Assembly: GCF_002150035.1 (NCBI RefSeq)
Contig: NZ_NETS01000006.1
Location: forward strand, 271,968-335,967
Length of the DNA stretch: 64,000 bases
Source: Leptospira venezuelensis
GTDB taxonomy: Bacteria > Spirochaetota > Leptospiria > Leptospirales > Leptospiraceae
Direction of reading: 5' to 3'
The position numbers and the translations under genes were made by a program. Below the pieces are notes generated by a model. It saw only the letters and a program-made list of their open reading frames with translations. It did not search any database and was not told the origin of the DNA. Within the stretch, counting starts at the first letter, position 1. Every line of letters begins with the position of its first letter. Of the stretch, positions 18,947-27,942 are shown piece after piece.

Positions 18947-19392
18947 GCAATTATACTATAAGTAAAAAATTCCCAGCTACTTTGTTTCGCCCCTACTCTA
19001 TTATATAAGGCTTGGGCATTTAGATTATCCGGAGCAGTTACCCATTGAAGTCTTGCAGCTCCCCGAGATTTCGCATATTTCGCACAATGATCAATAAGTG
19101 ATTCTCCAATTCCCTGCTTTCTAAATTCATTTAAAGTAAAAAGATCATTCATGATTGCAACTTTACTAATTATACTAGACGCAAAAGAAAAATAGACTGT
19201 AGCAAAACCTACTATTTGGTTATTTTTTCTATATCCGAATAAACATCCTAAGTCATTATCCTCTCCAAATTGAGAAAAAAATTTTCGATTCTTCTCATCA
19301 TTGATAGATTCTATCTTATAGAACTCTTGATATTTCCGGATCAAAGGGAGAACTTCCTCTAGATTTTTTTGAGAGATAGTTTCAATGTTCAT
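18943..19392 (-). CDS. GNAT-family N-acetyltransferase
   Basis: 149 residues with the GNAT fold: a mid-protein strand GFATVYFSFAS, then DLFTLNEFRKQGIGESLIDHCAKYA with the acetyl-CoA pyrophosphate loop (R/Q-x-x-G-x-G/A as RKQGIG), and the C-terminal ALYNRVGAKQSSWEFF. It should acetylate an amine from acetyl-CoA; the substrate cannot be told. It is coupled to the downstream DUF1801 gene and lies 23 bases downstream of the YjbR gene. Confidence 0.88.
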   Translation of the reverse strand: MNIETISQKNLEEVLPLIRKYQEFYKIESINDEKNRKFFSQFGEDNDLGCLFGYRKNNQIVGFATVYFSFASSIISKVAIMNDLFTLNEFRKQGIGESLIDHCAKYAKSRGAARLQWVTAPDNLNAQALYNRVGAKQSSWEFFTYSIIA

Positions 19393-19415
19393 TTAATTCT
19401 TATAGATTGAATTTA

Positions 19416-19775
19416 TTATTTTCTTTGAGATTTTTGATTTTGTCGGACCGCTTCTACAAGTCTTTTTGGAGCAACGCCACAATAAGAAACGACTAACATA
19501 TCTTTGAATAAAGCTAAATCGGTTGATTTCATTTCCACGCAGGTCCACCCCTGTTGTCCCCATTTATTTTCTATAGGATAAACAGAACCCTTAGATGCTG
19601 CCGAAAAGAAGTCCTGGTCATTCAAATCGAATTTAAGAACAATCTTTTTATTATCCTGGTCCACAGTGGCAAAAATTTTCTTACTCACTCTGAATGAAAT
19701 TTTTTCAAAATGAGGTTCCTCTTTTGCTTCAGGAAGAGCTAATGCAAGTTTTCGTACTTTGTCTAAGGATATCAT
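19416..19775 (-). CDS. MmcQ/YjbR family protein
   Basis: 119 residues matching the whole YjbR/MmcQ domain: VRKLALALPEAKEEPHFEKISFRV at the start, then KIFATVDQDNKKIVLKF and the C-terminal VVSYCGVAPKRLVEA. These are small cytoplasmic double-wing DNA-binding-like folds of unknown role. Likely first gene of the run YjbR, GNAT, DUF1801 on the minus strand. Confidence 0.82.
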   Translation of the reverse strand: MISLDKVRKLALALPEAKEEPHFEKISFRVSKKIFATVDQDNKKIVLKFDLNDQDFFSAASKGSVYPIENKWGQQGWTCVEMKSTDLALFKDMLVVSYCGVAPKRLVEAVRQNQKSQRK

Positions 19776-19892
19776 GAGATAGTTTTTACATATTTGGTGA
19801 ATTTTGGATTCTTATTCAATTTTTCTTTAAAACGACATTAAATGATTTCGAAAATGCTTTCCTACATAGAATAGTCTGTTAGATTCCCTAAA

Positions 19893-20309
19893 ATGGACTC
19901 AAAACAAATTACGATTCAATCTACTGTTGCTGCAGATATCAAGAAAGCCTGGGACTACTACACCAATCCACAACATATTATCAAATGGAATTTTGCCACC
20001 GACGATTGGCAATGTCCTTGGGCAAAGAATGATATGAGACCTGGTGGTAAGTACAGCGCTAGAATGGAAGCCAAGGATGGAAGTTTCGGATTCGAGTTTG
20101 AAGCAATTTATGATACAGTTGTTGATCAGAAAAATTTTGCGTATACAATGGGAGATGGTAGAAAGGCCGCAGTTAACTTTGAGAATAAAGATAACAAAAC
20201 TATTGTAACAGTAAGTTTTGATCCTGAATCTGAAAACCCAATTGAAATGCAAAGAGGCGGTTGGCAGGCGATACTTGATAATTTCAAGAAGTATACGGAG
20301 GCCAATTAA
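19893..20309 (+). CDS. SRPBCC (AHSA1/START-like) protein
   Basis: 138 residues. ITIQSTVAADIKKAWDYYTNPQHIIKWNFA (6-35) is the classic start of an Aha1-homology/SRPBCC domain, and GGWQAILDNFKKY at the end is the long C-terminal helix that caps the hydrophobic pocket. These proteins bind lipids or other hydrophobic ligands. Divergent from the YjbR gene. Confidence 0.88.
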   Translation: MDSKQITIQSTVAADIKKAWDYYTNPQHIIKWNFATDDWQCPWAKNDMRPGGKYSARMEAKDGSFGFEFEAIYDTVVDQKNFAYTMGDGRKAAVNFENKDNKTIVTVSFDPESENPIEMQRGGWQAILDNFKKYTEAN

Positions 20310-20400
20310 TTACAGATTCGTTATCGAAAGATAAGAATATTCTCATTTCTCAAGGCAGCACGTATTAGATTGAATGCTTGCTGCCCCCTATGCGATTTAG

Positions 20401-20781
20401 CTATTGGCCCGCTGGTGGCTGCCAGAGTTCAACTTTGTTTCCTTCCGGATCCATGACCCAGCCAAATATCCCATACTCTGACTCTTCTACTTTCTCTAAA
20501 ACATGACACCCTTCTTCTCGAAGTGCTTTTAATAGCCCGTGAAGATCATCCACTCGGTAATTAACCATGAAAGTAGAATTGCTCGGAGCAAAATAAGATC
20601 CGTCTCCGATTGACCAAGCAGTTGTACCATTTGCAGGATTGCCAGCTGCATCAACCCAACGAAAGGCTGCGCCACCCCAGGACTGGACATCTATTCCAAG
20701 ATGAGTTTTATACCAGGAACCTAATTTAGCAGGATCCTTAGCACTGAAGAATATCCCACCGATACCTGTAACTCGTTTCAT
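20401..20781 (-). CDS. VOC/glyoxalase-like protein
   Basis: 126 residues with one betaalphabetabetabeta glyoxalase repeat pair: GGIFFSAKDPAKLGSWYKTHLGIDV at the start and FGWVMDPEGNKVELWQP at the end with the metal-site Glu. Typical of small VOC proteins annotated as glyoxalase or bleomycin-resistance related. The true substrate is unknown. Confidence 0.88.
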   Translation of the reverse strand: MKRVTGIGGIFFSAKDPAKLGSWYKTHLGIDVQSWGGAAFRWVDAAGNPANGTTAWSIGDGSYFAPSNSTFMVNYRVDDLHGLLKALREEGCHVLEKVEESEYGIFGWVMDPEGNKVELWQPPAGQ

Positions 20782-20916
20782 AGATGTCCTCCAAAACTAT
20801 TGAGTTTTTCCGATGCTATACACGATGGTCTGAAATGGCAAATTAAATGCTATTGACGTGTATGAAATTTTTGCTCCAATAATTGTGTCGAAATATATCT
20901 TATAAGGATTTATCCC

Positions 20917-21519
20917 ATGAGAAGAATTATCGTACTCGAATTTCTCACTCTGGATGGAGTAATACAAGGACCTGGTGGCCCAGAAGAAGATACTAGTGGC
21001 GGCTTTAAATACGGGGGATGGCAAGCTCCAATGTTTGATGACCTTACTGGAACGGTAATGCAAAAACAGATGAACCTTCCATTTGATCTACTGTTAGGTC
21101 GTAAGACCTTTGATATTTGGGAACCCTATTGGCCGAAACATTCTGACTTTTGGCCTCCTGTCATGTCAGCAACTAAGTATGGTGCCTCAAATACGAGGAC
21201 ATCTAGCGAATGGCAGCCTTCCATATTCATAAACGGAGATATTGTACAAAAAATTAATATGCTCAAAAAAGAAGAAGGGCCCGATTTGCATGTTTACGGA
21301 AGCGCAAATTTAGTCCAAACTCTTATGAAGAATGATTTGATAGATGAGTTTTGGCTAAAAATTTATCCGTTAACATTAGGCGAAGGGAAACGATTGTTTG
21401 TAGCAGGCACAATACCTGCTATGTTTGAGGTAACCGAGAGCCAAGTTTCTTCAAAAGGGGTCATTATCGCAAATTATAAACGTGCAGGAGACGTTAAGAC
21501 AGGAAGTTTTGAAATTTGA
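20917..21519 (+). CDS. RibD C-terminal/dihydrofolate-reductase-like protein
   Basis: 200 residues. RIIVLEFLTLDGVIQGPGG at the start, LLLGRKTFDIWEPYW in the middle and LHVYGSANLVQTLMKNDLIDEFWLKIYPLTLGEGKRLF late in the protein are the RibD_C (YyaP/YwjB) pattern. The family binds NADPH and is related to DHFR, but the reaction of these stand-alone proteins is unknown. TATAAGGA precedes the ATG. Its stop lies 4 bases from the end of the convergent MarR gene. Confidence 0.88.
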   Translation: MRRIIVLEFLTLDGVIQGPGGPEEDTSGGFKYGGWQAPMFDDLTGTVMQKQMNLPFDLLLGRKTFDIWEPYWPKHSDFWPPVMSATKYGASNTRTSSEWQPSIFINGDIVQKINMLKKEEGPDLHVYGSANLVQTLMKNDLIDEFWLKIYPLTLGEGKRLFVAGTIPAMFEVTESQVSSKGVIIANYKRAGDVKTGSFEI

Positions 21520-21523
21520 TTTC

Positions 21524-21967
21524 TTACTTCTTTAGTTGAGCTAATAACGAAATCAAATTTTTTCTGTCAGCTGCTGACATACCTCGATATAGGCGAGCAT
21601 TCATCTTTCTTCCGGCGCGAATTATTTTTAAACGTGTATTTTTTCCGGACATCGTTAATCGCACCTGAGATTCTCTCGCATCAAGGGATGAGCGTTCCTG
21701 AATCGCGAGATTTAAATCGACTAATTTTTGTACCAGCGGAGTAACACTCGATTGATCTCTAAAAATCTGTTTTGCTATTTCTTTCATAGATTGTGGGCGA
21801 TCATTTTTAAGGGTACAAAGAACAGCACCCATCGCAGGAGTTATACTCGTTAACCCAAAACGCAAATAATCTTTTTTCACTTCATCTAAAATTTGGTCTC
21901 GTAATGCAGTAACTAGAACTAACAGTCTATCTTGTTTCATACTACCCCCGTTCTCCCCTGCCTTCAT
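21524..21967 (-). CDS. MarR-family transcriptional regulator
   Basis: 147 residues from the ATG at 21967, which has GGGAAG upstream; another ATG at 21940 with GGAGAACGGGGGT is equally good, and a longer reading from 22009 is less likely. The winged helix is clear: GAVLCTLKNDRPQSMKEIAKQIFRDQSSVTPLVQKLVDLNLAIQERSSLDARESQVRLTMSGK, with the wing Asp-Ala-Arg. A dimeric repressor, possibly acting on the divergent membrane methyltransferase gene. Confidence 0.85.
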   Translation of the reverse strand: MKAGENGGSMKQDRLLVLVTALRDQILDEVKKDYLRFGLTSITPAMGAVLCTLKNDRPQSMKEIAKQIFRDQSSVTPLVQKLVDLNLAIQERSSLDARESQVRLTMSGKNTRLKIIRAGRKMNARLYRGMSAADRKNLISLLAQLKK

Positions 21968-22131
21968 AATATACTTCCCATAGATACTAAATATTACTTT
22001 GAATCCCAAGCAATATTATCAATACACAAAAGAATTTCTACAATTTATTATTTACAACAGCGATTCCAACTCTTCTACCTTAACTAAGAATTTTTAAAAA
22101 GCTTTGAATGCCAAGCATTTTGGGGGTGAAC

Positions 22132-22902
22132 TTGTCTAAAGAAAATACATTCAGGCGAATTACTTATTTAATATTCGCGCTGATTTCATATGTAATCTAT
22201 CTTTTTAGCATAGTAGTTTTTGTATTACGATTACTGGATGCTACTCAATTAATGGGACCTTTCGCATTTGAATTTCAAATAGGATCTTCAGAGTCGATTT
22301 GTTTAAACATTGGTTTAATAGCGATATTCGGGGTTCCTCATAGCGTAATGGCCAGGGCGGGTTTCAAAAAATATTGCCAGCGAATAATACCGTTACCAAT
22401 TGAGAGAAGTTTTTACGTTTTTATAGCAAGTATTACTTTGATCGCGCTTTCATGCCTATGGCAGCCGATCTATTCTGAAATTTGGAATATTCAAAATAGT
22501 TTCTGGAAGTACGCAGTCCATTCTATTTTCATAATAGGATCTCTCTTGGCTGTCGTCTCCACTTTTTTAATAGATCATTTTGAACTTTTTGGATTACGAC
22601 AGGCCTGGAATTTTTTTGCGAGAACCCAATCACGCGCTTCAGAATTTTATATACCATCGCTCTATAAACTAGTCCGACATCCGATGATGCTCGGAATGAT
22701 CTTAGTACTATGGAGCACTCCATCTATGAATTTAGGTCATTTAATTCTCTCCCTTGGGATGACAATTTATATTATTATAGGAACATTCTTTGAAGAACGA
22801 GATCTGATCCGCAATTTTAGTGATAAGTATCTGCAGTATAAGCAAGCAGTCCCAATGCTTATACCTTTCTTTATGCTTAAACAAAAGATTACAAAAAATT
22901 AA
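22132..22902 (+). CDS. NnrU/MddA-like membrane methyltransferase
   Basis: 256 residues from a TTG at 22132 that follows GGGGGTGA; an ATG eight codons upstream (22108) has no ribosome site. Six hydrophobic helices; the C-terminal YKLVRHPMMLGMILVLWSTPSMNLG and FFEERDLIRNFSDKYLQYKQAVP form the SAM-binding motif of isoprenylcysteine carboxyl methyltransferase relatives, including NnrU and methanethiol S-methyltransferase MddA. Substrate unknown. Divergent from the MarR gene and 14 bases upstream of the next gene, so the pair is probably one operon. Confidence 0.78.
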   Translation: MSKENTFRRITYLIFALISYVIYLFSIVVFVLRLLDATQLMGPFAFEFQIGSSESICLNIGLIAIFGVPHSVMARAGFKKYCQRIIPLPIERSFYVFIASITLIALSCLWQPIYSEIWNIQNSFWKYAVHSIFIIGSLLAVVSTFLIDHFELFGLRQAWNFFARTQSRASEFYIPSLYKLVRHPMMLGMILVLWSTPSMNLGHLILSLGMTIYIIIGTFFEERDLIRNFSDKYLQYKQAVPMLIPFFMLKQKITKN

Positions 22903-22916
22903 ATCGTAGGAAAAAT

Positions 22917-23681
22917 ATGAAAGTTGATAATATTATAATGTCCCAAAGATTTTGTGGCCCACCAAAGACGGGTAACGGCGGTTTTACTGCAGGCATTTTG
23001 GTTGAAGCTGCAAAAACAAACAGGGCAGAAATTCGTTTACTAAACCCAACTCCCGTCGAAAAATCTATTATTCTCGAATCCGAAAATGGACAACGAGCTG
23101 CGATCTACGATGACTCAAAAAAAATACTCGCGACTCTTCAATCAATCTCAGTAGAAGATTTTCCGAAATATAAATTGCCAGTAGTTCCCGATCTGGAGGA
23201 AGCAAAAAGAATCTCAGCCTTTTATCCGGGATTTACGACTCATCCATTCCCAACCTGCTTTGTGTGCGGTCCTAAGCGAGAGGTAAAGGATGGAATGCGA
23301 ATCTTTGTCGGACCTGCTCCTGAGCAAATCGGGTTTGAGAATCTTATGGTAGGATATTGGATGCCAGATGATACAGTCGAGTCGGAGAATGGAATTGTTA
23401 GAGATGCAGCGGTTTGGGGGGCTTTGGATTGTCCAGGTGGTTTTGCAGCTGTATTAGGTGAGCCTCAATTAATTGTACTAAGCAAAATACGCGGCCAGAT
23501 TTTAGAGCATCCAAAAATTGGAGAAGACTATATAGTAATCAGCTGGCGTTTACAAAAGATGTCAAGAGCCTTCAAGGTTATGACAGCTATATTCAAATCT
23601 GATTCTAAAAAATTGGCCGCAATCGCGGAGGCATTGTGGTTGGCACCGCGAAATTGGGACAGCACGAATCAGCAGTGGTAG
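22917..23681 (+). CDS. Hotdog-like protein of unknown function
   Basis: 254 residues. SQRFCGPPKTGNGGFTAGILVEAA (9-32) and the mid-protein FPTCFVCGPKREVKDGMRIF with a Cys-x-x-Cys pair are typical of a thioesterase-like hotdog group that has no assigned substrate. Start follows AGGAAAAAT. It directly follows the membrane methyltransferase (14 bases) and ends before a strong terminator hairpin, so those two genes form one unit. Confidence 0.65.
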   Translation: MKVDNIIMSQRFCGPPKTGNGGFTAGILVEAAKTNRAEIRLLNPTPVEKSIILESENGQRAAIYDDSKKILATLQSISVEDFPKYKLPVVPDLEEAKRISAFYPGFTTHPFPTCFVCGPKREVKDGMRIFVGPAPEQIGFENLMVGYWMPDDTVESENGIVRDAAVWGALDCPGGFAAVLGEPQLIVLSKIRGQILEHPKIGEDYIVISWRLQKMSRAFKVMTAIFKSDSKKLAAIAEALWLAPRNWDSTNQQW

Positions 23682-23699
23682 TTAGGAAAGGTTTAATTC

Positions 23700-23747
23700 A
23701 AATGGATCTAATCTAAGATTATATTAATTTTTTGATTAGATCCATTT
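23700..23747. terminator. Perfect 14-bp stem-loop between convergent genes
   Basis: AAATGGATCTAATC at 23700-23713 is the exact reverse complement of GATTAGATCCATTT at 23734-23747, with a 20-base A/T-rich loop that includes a T tract. It sits between the convergent genes ending at 23681 and 23849, so it can serve as a bidirectional terminator. Confidence 0.6.
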
Positions 23748-23848
23748 CTTGAAATTGACAAGGCAACGGTGCCGATCGTTAGCATTGATCTTGCAAAAAA
23801 ATCTGTTGCCGAAGGCTTTATTTACTATTTTAAAACTTAATTTAGGAT

Positions 23849-24229
23849 TTAGTCATTATTGCTTTTAAGTGGCAGCATACTTAGATACGTACATGGAATT
23901 AATCCGCCAAAGCCCCCAATAAATACAGCCAATAGGCCAGAGATAAGTCCAATTAATATATAACCTATATGAGTATGCAGACTTTTCTTTTTAAGAATTG
24001 TAAATGATAGCAATAAACAGCCTATCACAGCAATAAAATTTCCAATCTTGGCACCTAACTGAAAACTCTCTTCGGGTTGGAATATAAAGCCCAGAAAACC
24101 GAGGATCCCGATAGTTAATCCGGAGACTAATCCAGAAGTTATTACGATTACTAATAACCATACAACATAAAATAATAGGGCTTCTTTCCAGTTACGTTGA
24201 TAAGCGAAATCACTTAAATTTTTAAACAT
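23849..24229 (-). CDS. Small membrane protein of unknown function
   Basis: 126 residues with four hydrophobic helices and a short N-terminal amphipathic start (MFKNLSDFAYQRNWKEALLFYVVWLLVIV). Glycine-rich helices two and four suggest packing in the membrane. No family recognised. Confidence 0.6.
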   Translation of the reverse strand: MFKNLSDFAYQRNWKEALLFYVVWLLVIVITSGLVSGLTIGILGFLGFIFQPEESFQLGAKIGNFIAVIGCLLLSFTILKKKSLHTHIGYILIGLISGLLAVFIGGFGGLIPCTYLSMLPLKSNND

Positions 24230-24280
24230 TAATTTTTCCTATTGATATATTTTTGAGCAGAAAGTTCTGTCAATCGCCAG

Positions 24281-24847
24281 TTAGTGGAGCGTTGTTGTTT
24301 CGCTAGTCGGCTCATAATAAAGAATGACTGCACCGCAGCTAAACATTTTGGTCCTTATGAGTTTCAGCGTAATTTTTTCGCTAATGTTTTTAAATAATGG
24401 CAAACCACTTCCCGCGATAACAGGGTGAACACAAAGTTGATATTCGTCTATTAAATTAAGTTTCGTCAAAGCCACAATCAAGCTAGGGCTGCATACAAAA
24501 GCATCTTTACCCGAATGTTGTTTAAGACCCAAAACTTCTTTTTCTAGGTCTTGGCTTGCTAATTTTGCACTTTTCCAATCTACATTCTTTAGTGTACGAG
24601 AAAAAACAATCTTCAGAGTATTGTCAATTGCGGCTGCAAAGTCATCCATTGCTTTATCTCCAGTTGGATTTTCCAGCACAGTTCGCCAAAATTCCATAAG
24701 CTGGTAGGTAATCCTACCATATAAAGCGACATCAGCACTTCTTAATAAATCCGCGTAATGTTTATGTATTTCTTCATCAGCAATACCTGAGGTATGGTCA
24801 CAAAACCCATCAATCGTCATATTGATTGCCGCAATTAATTTTCTCAT
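24281..24847 (-). CDS. RibD C-terminal/dihydrofolate-reductase-like protein
   Basis: 188 residues: MRKLIAAINMTIDGFCDHT at the start, ADVALYGRITYQLMEFW, then LNLIDEYQLCVHPVIAGSGLPLF. Same family as the gene at 20.9 kb but from a different branch, nearer YyaP. NADPH-binding, reaction unknown. A 250-base stretch upstream holds nothing recognisable. Confidence 0.88.
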   Translation of the reverse strand: MRKLIAAINMTIDGFCDHTSGIADEEIHKHYADLLRSADVALYGRITYQLMEFWRTVLENPTGDKAMDDFAAAIDNTLKIVFSRTLKNVDWKSAKLASQDLEKEVLGLKQHSGKDAFVCSPSLIVALTKLNLIDEYQLCVHPVIAGSGLPLFKNISEKITLKLIRTKMFSCGAVILYYEPTSETTTLH

Positions 24848-25097
24848 ACGATTCCTTTTATTTTCGTTTTTGGATTACTGATTGTTCTCTTACAGTCTTT
24901 ACAAATCATCGGACAAGCAATCACAAACTTGCAAGGGCAATACGGTGATCAAACTGCAGTTGTTCGCCGCTTTGCGGAAATACCAACAATGAGCGACGTG
25001 CAATTGAATTTCATAAGATAGATATTGTTGCTTCTATTTCAATCATAGAAAATTCCAATAACTAACAGGAATTTGGCAGGAACATTGCTGAGTATTT

Positions 25098-25583
25098 TTA
25101 CTTTAACTCTGAGAGTATTAGCTTCTTCTGCTTGAAAGTGTTCATTATTGCTTTTCTGCTTATTGCAGGGTCGCTATTATGAATAAGGTCAAAATACTCA
25201 GTCGGAACCACTTGCCAAGATAACCCATACTTGTCTTTACACCAACCACAAGGTCCCTCCTCACCGCCGTTAGCTGTTAAGGCATCCCAATAGTAGTCGA
25301 CTTCTGCTTGGTCTTTGCAATTAATAACAAGAGATATTGCTTCATTAAATTTAAATAATGGCCCAGCGGCTAATATACTAAACTCAACACCTGCTAATTC
25401 CATTACAGCCGTGTCGAATTCTCCAGATAAATCATCTGAGTCGGGGTTGCCGTCTTTAGGTATTTCGGTAAATAAGCGATAGTCTTTCAGTTTACCATCT
25501 TTAAATATCGACAGATAGTATTCAGCCACAGCTTTTGCGTCTTTTTCTACCCACAAACAAGGAGTGATTTTTTGTTGTATCAT
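25098..25583 (-). CDS. PhnB-like VOC protein (3-demethylubiquinone methyltransferase-like fold)
   Basis: 161 residues: ITPCLWVEKDAKAVAEYYLSIF (6-27), FSILAAGPLFKFNEAISLVINC and the C-terminal CGWCKDKYGLSWQVVPTEYF are the standard pattern of the PhnB/YjdN group in the VOC superfamily. The common ubiquinone methyltransferase name is misleading; no methyltransferase motif is present. Function unknown. A GGAAGAAAT ribosome site precedes the ATG. Confidence 0.9.
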   Translation of the reverse strand: MIQQKITPCLWVEKDAKAVAEYYLSIFKDGKLKDYRLFTEIPKDGNPDSDDLSGEFDTAVMELAGVEFSILAAGPLFKFNEAISLVINCKDQAEVDYYWDALTANGGEEGPCGWCKDKYGLSWQVVPTEYFDLIHNSDPAISRKAIMNTFKQKKLILSELK

Positions 25584-25938
25584 ATTTCTTCCAGGTTCTA
25601 TTTCATTCGGTCTTTGATTTAATGCCTAACCATAAAAAATAGAAACAATTTTTCATTCTTTCTTGTTTGCAATGTTCTAATTCCGGACGGGGGAAATTGT
25701 ACTTAACAATCTCCTATTAAACAACTTAATCCATGCTGATTTTTTGAATTTGCTTCCCCATCTAATCGAATGTATTGAAGAACTACCTCTTCAGTTGGGG
25801 AAAAAGCATAAGACACCTTTAGGTTCCACAAATTTGAGGCGGCTAGTCGCCATAAAACAAATAAGAATGATCAACGATTTCATGAGGCTATGTGAAATTA
25901 TCGACAATAAGGCTCGGCTTATATTTTATAATTAAGGA
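25584..25938. other. Intergenic region, no supported gene
   Basis: About 355 bases. A plus-strand frame of 63 codons from a TTG at 25744 has no ribosome site or known motif and I do not accept it as a gene. No attC-like repeat is seen here, which helps place the left end of the array to the right of the rhomboid gene. Confidence 0.4.
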
Positions 25939-26781
25939 TTAAATATTTTTTGAAATTTCTTCTAAACGACGCTTGTCCCTTTCTGATAAACTTTCCTGGC
26001 CATTTTTGTGTACCTTATCTAGTATTTCATCCAGATCCAATACAATGGCTTCTTTCTTTTCTGCAATCCTACGTTCTTTAATATTTTTTACCATCCGAAC
26101 AATATCAAAGCCATTAAAACCTTTTTTATATAAATAATGCCCAATTAATAAAATATTAAATGAAATTAATCCTAAAGCTAGTAAGTATCTTTGTTTCACA
26201 GTTGCATAACTAATAAAAGTGATCAGTATAATACCGACTATCGCGCCGCCCAAATGAGCATCATGACCGATATTCCCTTTTTTTATTTGCATACCGATAT
26301 AGGATATAGCAAGGAAGAGATAGGCATATATCCAGTCCGGTATTTCAATTGGTAGTGGTATATGAAAAACAAGTGAGAAAGGTGAAGAGGACAAAATGCA
26401 TGCAAAAATTAATCCTGAAATCCCTCCAGAAGCCCCCACTGCTCGGTAATCCGGATTTCTCTGATTATTCAACAATCCGAATATTGATCCGCCAAATACT
26501 GAGCCGAAATAAATCAGGAGAAGTTTTACAAACCCTTGTTCTTTTTCAAAATCGAATGCGAAAAGTGCAAAAGAAGCCATATTAAAAATTAAATGAGGCC
26601 AATCTGCGTGAATAAAAGCCGAGCTTATAACTCTATAATACTGCTTACGAAAAAATACCCCTTCAGTACTGAGAAGATATTTATCTAAGAAACTGCTTGC
26701 TGCAATACCCTTGTAAGACCAATAGAGAGTGGTTACAAAAATCAAAATAGAGAAAACTGGTATTTTTTCGTGCATATTCAT
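25939..26781 (-). CDS. Rhomboid-family intramembrane serine protease
   Basis: 280 residues, six membrane helices. All rhomboid signatures are present: HLIFN at 63-67 after the first helix, the catalytic GASGG with Ser118, and the catalytic His176 in HDAHLGG. It should cleave membrane proteins within the bilayer. The charged C-terminal tail (about 230-280, Glu/Lys/Arg rich) is cytoplasmic; its residues EILDKVHKNGQESLSERDKRRL match the conserved tail motif of many bacterial rhomboids. It lies at the left border of the cassette array and has no clear attC beside it. Confidence 0.92.
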   Translation of the reverse strand: MNMHEKIPVFSILIFVTTLYWSYKGIAASSFLDKYLLSTEGVFFRKQYYRVISSAFIHADWPHLIFNMASFALFAFDFEKEQGFVKLLLIYFGSVFGGSIFGLLNNQRNPDYRAVGASGGISGLIFACILSSSPFSLVFHIPLPIEIPDWIYAYLFLAISYIGMQIKKGNIGHDAHLGGAIVGIILITFISYATVKQRYLLALGLISFNILLIGHYLYKKGFNGFDIVRMVKNIKERRIAEKKEAIVLDLDEILDKVHKNGQESLSERDKRRLEEISKNI

Positions 26782-27217
26782 CTTATATCTTAAATAAACT
26801 CTTATTAGGTATTCTATTTCTTATATCCAATTAAAGGAAATAACAGACAATTTATAAAATGTCGGGCGACCAGCACTGCTTAAGAGTTTTTCAAGAATTG
26901 CGTTACTGCCGTTAGCTGATATTTGACAATTCAATAGTTAATCAATTATATTCAAGCTTTCTGTCTCTACTAAATATCTGCCACTGTTTACAGGTAAATG
27001 AAATGTCACCAAATAATATTTTAGTATTTTCAAGTCCTGAAAAAACGGTGATTAAGCTCAATAAACTGAAGTCAGATATTCATCATATAAAGTTATCTTA
27101 ATATGTATGATATTTTTCTCCATAAGGCGTTTCAGTTTTTTAAATGAATTTATCGTTTTTATCTTTTCTTGCTAAATGTTCACACTATGTCCAACTCTTG
27201 GTGCGATCTTTAGTCTA
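26782..27217 (-). pseudogene. Possible decayed cassette remnant
   Basis: A 436-base stretch without an intact gene. On the minus strand a frame starting with ATG at 27123 and running to TAA at 26938 has two internal stops but ends in a protein-like tail (LVTFHLPVNSGRYLVETE...). At 26862-26922 are weak attC-like pieces (GGCGACCAGCA and CCGTTAGC). I read it as a worn-out cassette at the far end of the array; this is tentative. Confidence 0.3.
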
Positions 27218-27763
27218 TTAAAATAATATCTCACCATCAAGAGAAAATCGATATAGACGATCATCCCAGCACTTAGCGTAAATTATATTATCTTCTATTT
27301 TAAAAACATCAGTCCCATCGCAGGTTGTAAATATATCACTACCCGAATGCTGCCAAATAATTTTCCCAGTAATATCGATCCGAGTAATTTCCAATTCTCC
27401 ATGAACAATAAATCCATCTGAAATTTCGTAAATCCCAAAGCAGCTTGCACCATCCACTTGCGACCGCCATTGTAATTCAAGGTTTGGGATTGTTAAAGAG
27501 AAGACTGAGTCCCCCAGACACAAATACAATAGATCATTTTTGACCAAATAACATTTCTCATGCAATCCGGAGATCCCTGAATTTGCTAAGAGTGTACTAT
27601 AACTAGAGGAAAATATTCCGAATTTAGTCGAAGCAATGTCATGATTCACGTCAATAATTCGATTGTATGAATACAAATTATCGACTGAAGCGATTCCAAA
27701 AGTAGAATCATTAATGATTTTTATCTTCCCTCGCTTAGTTTGTATTTCGAGTTCTTCTATCAT
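27218..27763 (-). CDS. Beta-propeller-like hypothetical protein
   Basis: 181 residues, no signal peptide. Regular strand pairs such as LYLCLGDSVFSLTIPNLELQW and YRFSLDGEILF suggest repeated blades of a PQQ/WD-like propeller fragment. Similar in size and style to the 50.9-kb gene, including an acidic-strand pattern ELEITRIDITGKIIWQ against ELKLTIIEPNGTHWD. Small propeller proteins like this are often found as immunity proteins or lone cassettes. Function unknown. Confidence 0.55.
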   Translation of the reverse strand: MIEELEIQTKRGKIKIINDSTFGIASVDNLYSYNRIIDVNHDIASTKFGIFSSSYSTLLANSGISGLHEKCYLVKNDLLYLCLGDSVFSLTIPNLELQWRSQVDGASCFGIYEISDGFIVHGELEITRIDITGKIIWQHSGSDIFTTCDGTDVFKIEDNIIYAKCWDDRLYRFSLDGEILF

Positions 27764-27942
27764 ACATTTCGATCAAATATTTTATTCTTAAATAATTCAG
27801 TATATCTTGTTAGTAAGAAATTTGGCTTTTTTAATTTATTGATGAATGGATTACTACGTTTTAACGTAAAATTCACGATATCAAGAGTTAGTCAACACTC
27901 GTGCAAACAATCTTAGCGATAAAGAAGCATGAACGTTTTACT

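Noticed and set aside
23758..23830. attC-like site near 23.78 kb (GGTGCCGATCGTTAGC)
   Set aside because: Only a short chance-level match; no left arm, no matching position at a gene end, and neighbours are not cassette-like.
25744..25935. 63-codon plus-strand gene
   Set aside because: Starts with TTG without ribosome site, opposite to the array, and shows no known motif.
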